Shown one piece after another: positions 62,491 to 64,000 of a stretch of 64,000 bases of DNA. This DNA comes from Herbidospora cretacea (lineage in GTDB: Bacteria; Actinomycetota; Actinomycetes; Streptosporangiales; Streptosporangiaceae). Each line of letters begins with the position of its first letter. Positions within the stretch are counted from its first letter, which is position 1. The translations under genes and the position numbers were made by a program. The notes below the pieces were generated by a model. The model was not told the DNA's origin. It was given only the letters and a program-made list of their open reading frames with translations, and ran no database searches. The stretch spans positions 62,001 to 126,000 of the forward strand of contig NZ_BBXG01000015.1 in the NCBI RefSeq assembly GCF_001570605.1, read 5' to 3'.

Positions 62491-64000
<1,510 letters not shown>

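Overview
This window comes from a high-GC, Gram-positive actinobacterium. Codon third positions are almost all G or C, GTG and TTG starts are common, and the content is typical of filamentous actinomycetes: an F420/PPOX-type enzyme, a SAV2177-type methyltransferase, a SigE-family sigma factor, a TTA-codon/UAA-tRNA pairing, and a GH15 trehalase-like protein. The Streptosporangiales are my best guess for the order, but that is an inference from gene content and not a phylogenetic result.

Layout. 1-12.6 kb: a clipped sensor kinase, cystathionine beta-synthase, an SGNH hydrolase, a PQQ-like lipoprotein, a thiolase, a PPOX oxidoreductase, a DUF4287 protein, a Bax-inhibitor-1 protein, a GH15 glucosidase/trehalase, a DUF418 membrane protein and a membrane-anchored P-loop ATPase. 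12.6-15.2 kb: a gene-poor stretch, a short tRNA with a UAA anticodon, and the type II NADH dehydrogenase behind two Rex-type operators. 15.2-25.5 kb: uracil-DNA glycosylase and a P450 (divergent), then the conserved actinobacterial housekeeping run mfd, SurA-like lipoprotein, mazG, eno, ftsB-like, DUF501, ppx/gppA (leftward). 25.7-28.0 kb: a methyltransferase and a coupled ECF sigma/membrane propeller pair.

28.1-43.8 kb is the most interesting region. It holds two convergent operons for a Wzx/Wzy-type extracellular polysaccharide that is probably sulfated. Rightward: Wzz-like protein, Wzy/ligase-like polymerase, APH-fold kinase, sulfotransferase, flippase, sulfotransferase, mostly joined by GTGA stop/start overlaps. 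Leftward: initiating phosphoglycosyltransferase, cysQ, cysD, cysN, a third sulfotransferase, a GT2 and a WecG/TagA glycosyltransferase. APS kinase (cysC) and a GH26-like lipoprotein flank the cluster. Together these genes can activate sulfate to PAPS, use it on a glycan, and remove the PAP by-product. No cysteine-directed reductase (CysH, sulfite reductase) lies in the window.

43.8-52.3 kb: a DEDD exonuclease, a SAV2177-type methyltransferase, a small zinc-finger/HTH protein under tandem palindromes, an MFS/LysR divergent pair, then pth, rplY, prs, glmU and tRNA-Gln(UUG) (a conserved order). 52.4-64 kb: an acyl desaturase behind three evenly spaced palindromes, a TetR protein with a charged helical tail, a polyphosphate module (ppk, MutT1-like, CYTH-CHAD), a VOC protein, a trans-aconitate methyltransferase-like protein, a MarR regulator, a secreted trypsin-fold protein with altered catalytic motifs, and an ABC-F ATPase cut by the window end. 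No insertion sequence, prophage or CRISPR array was seen.
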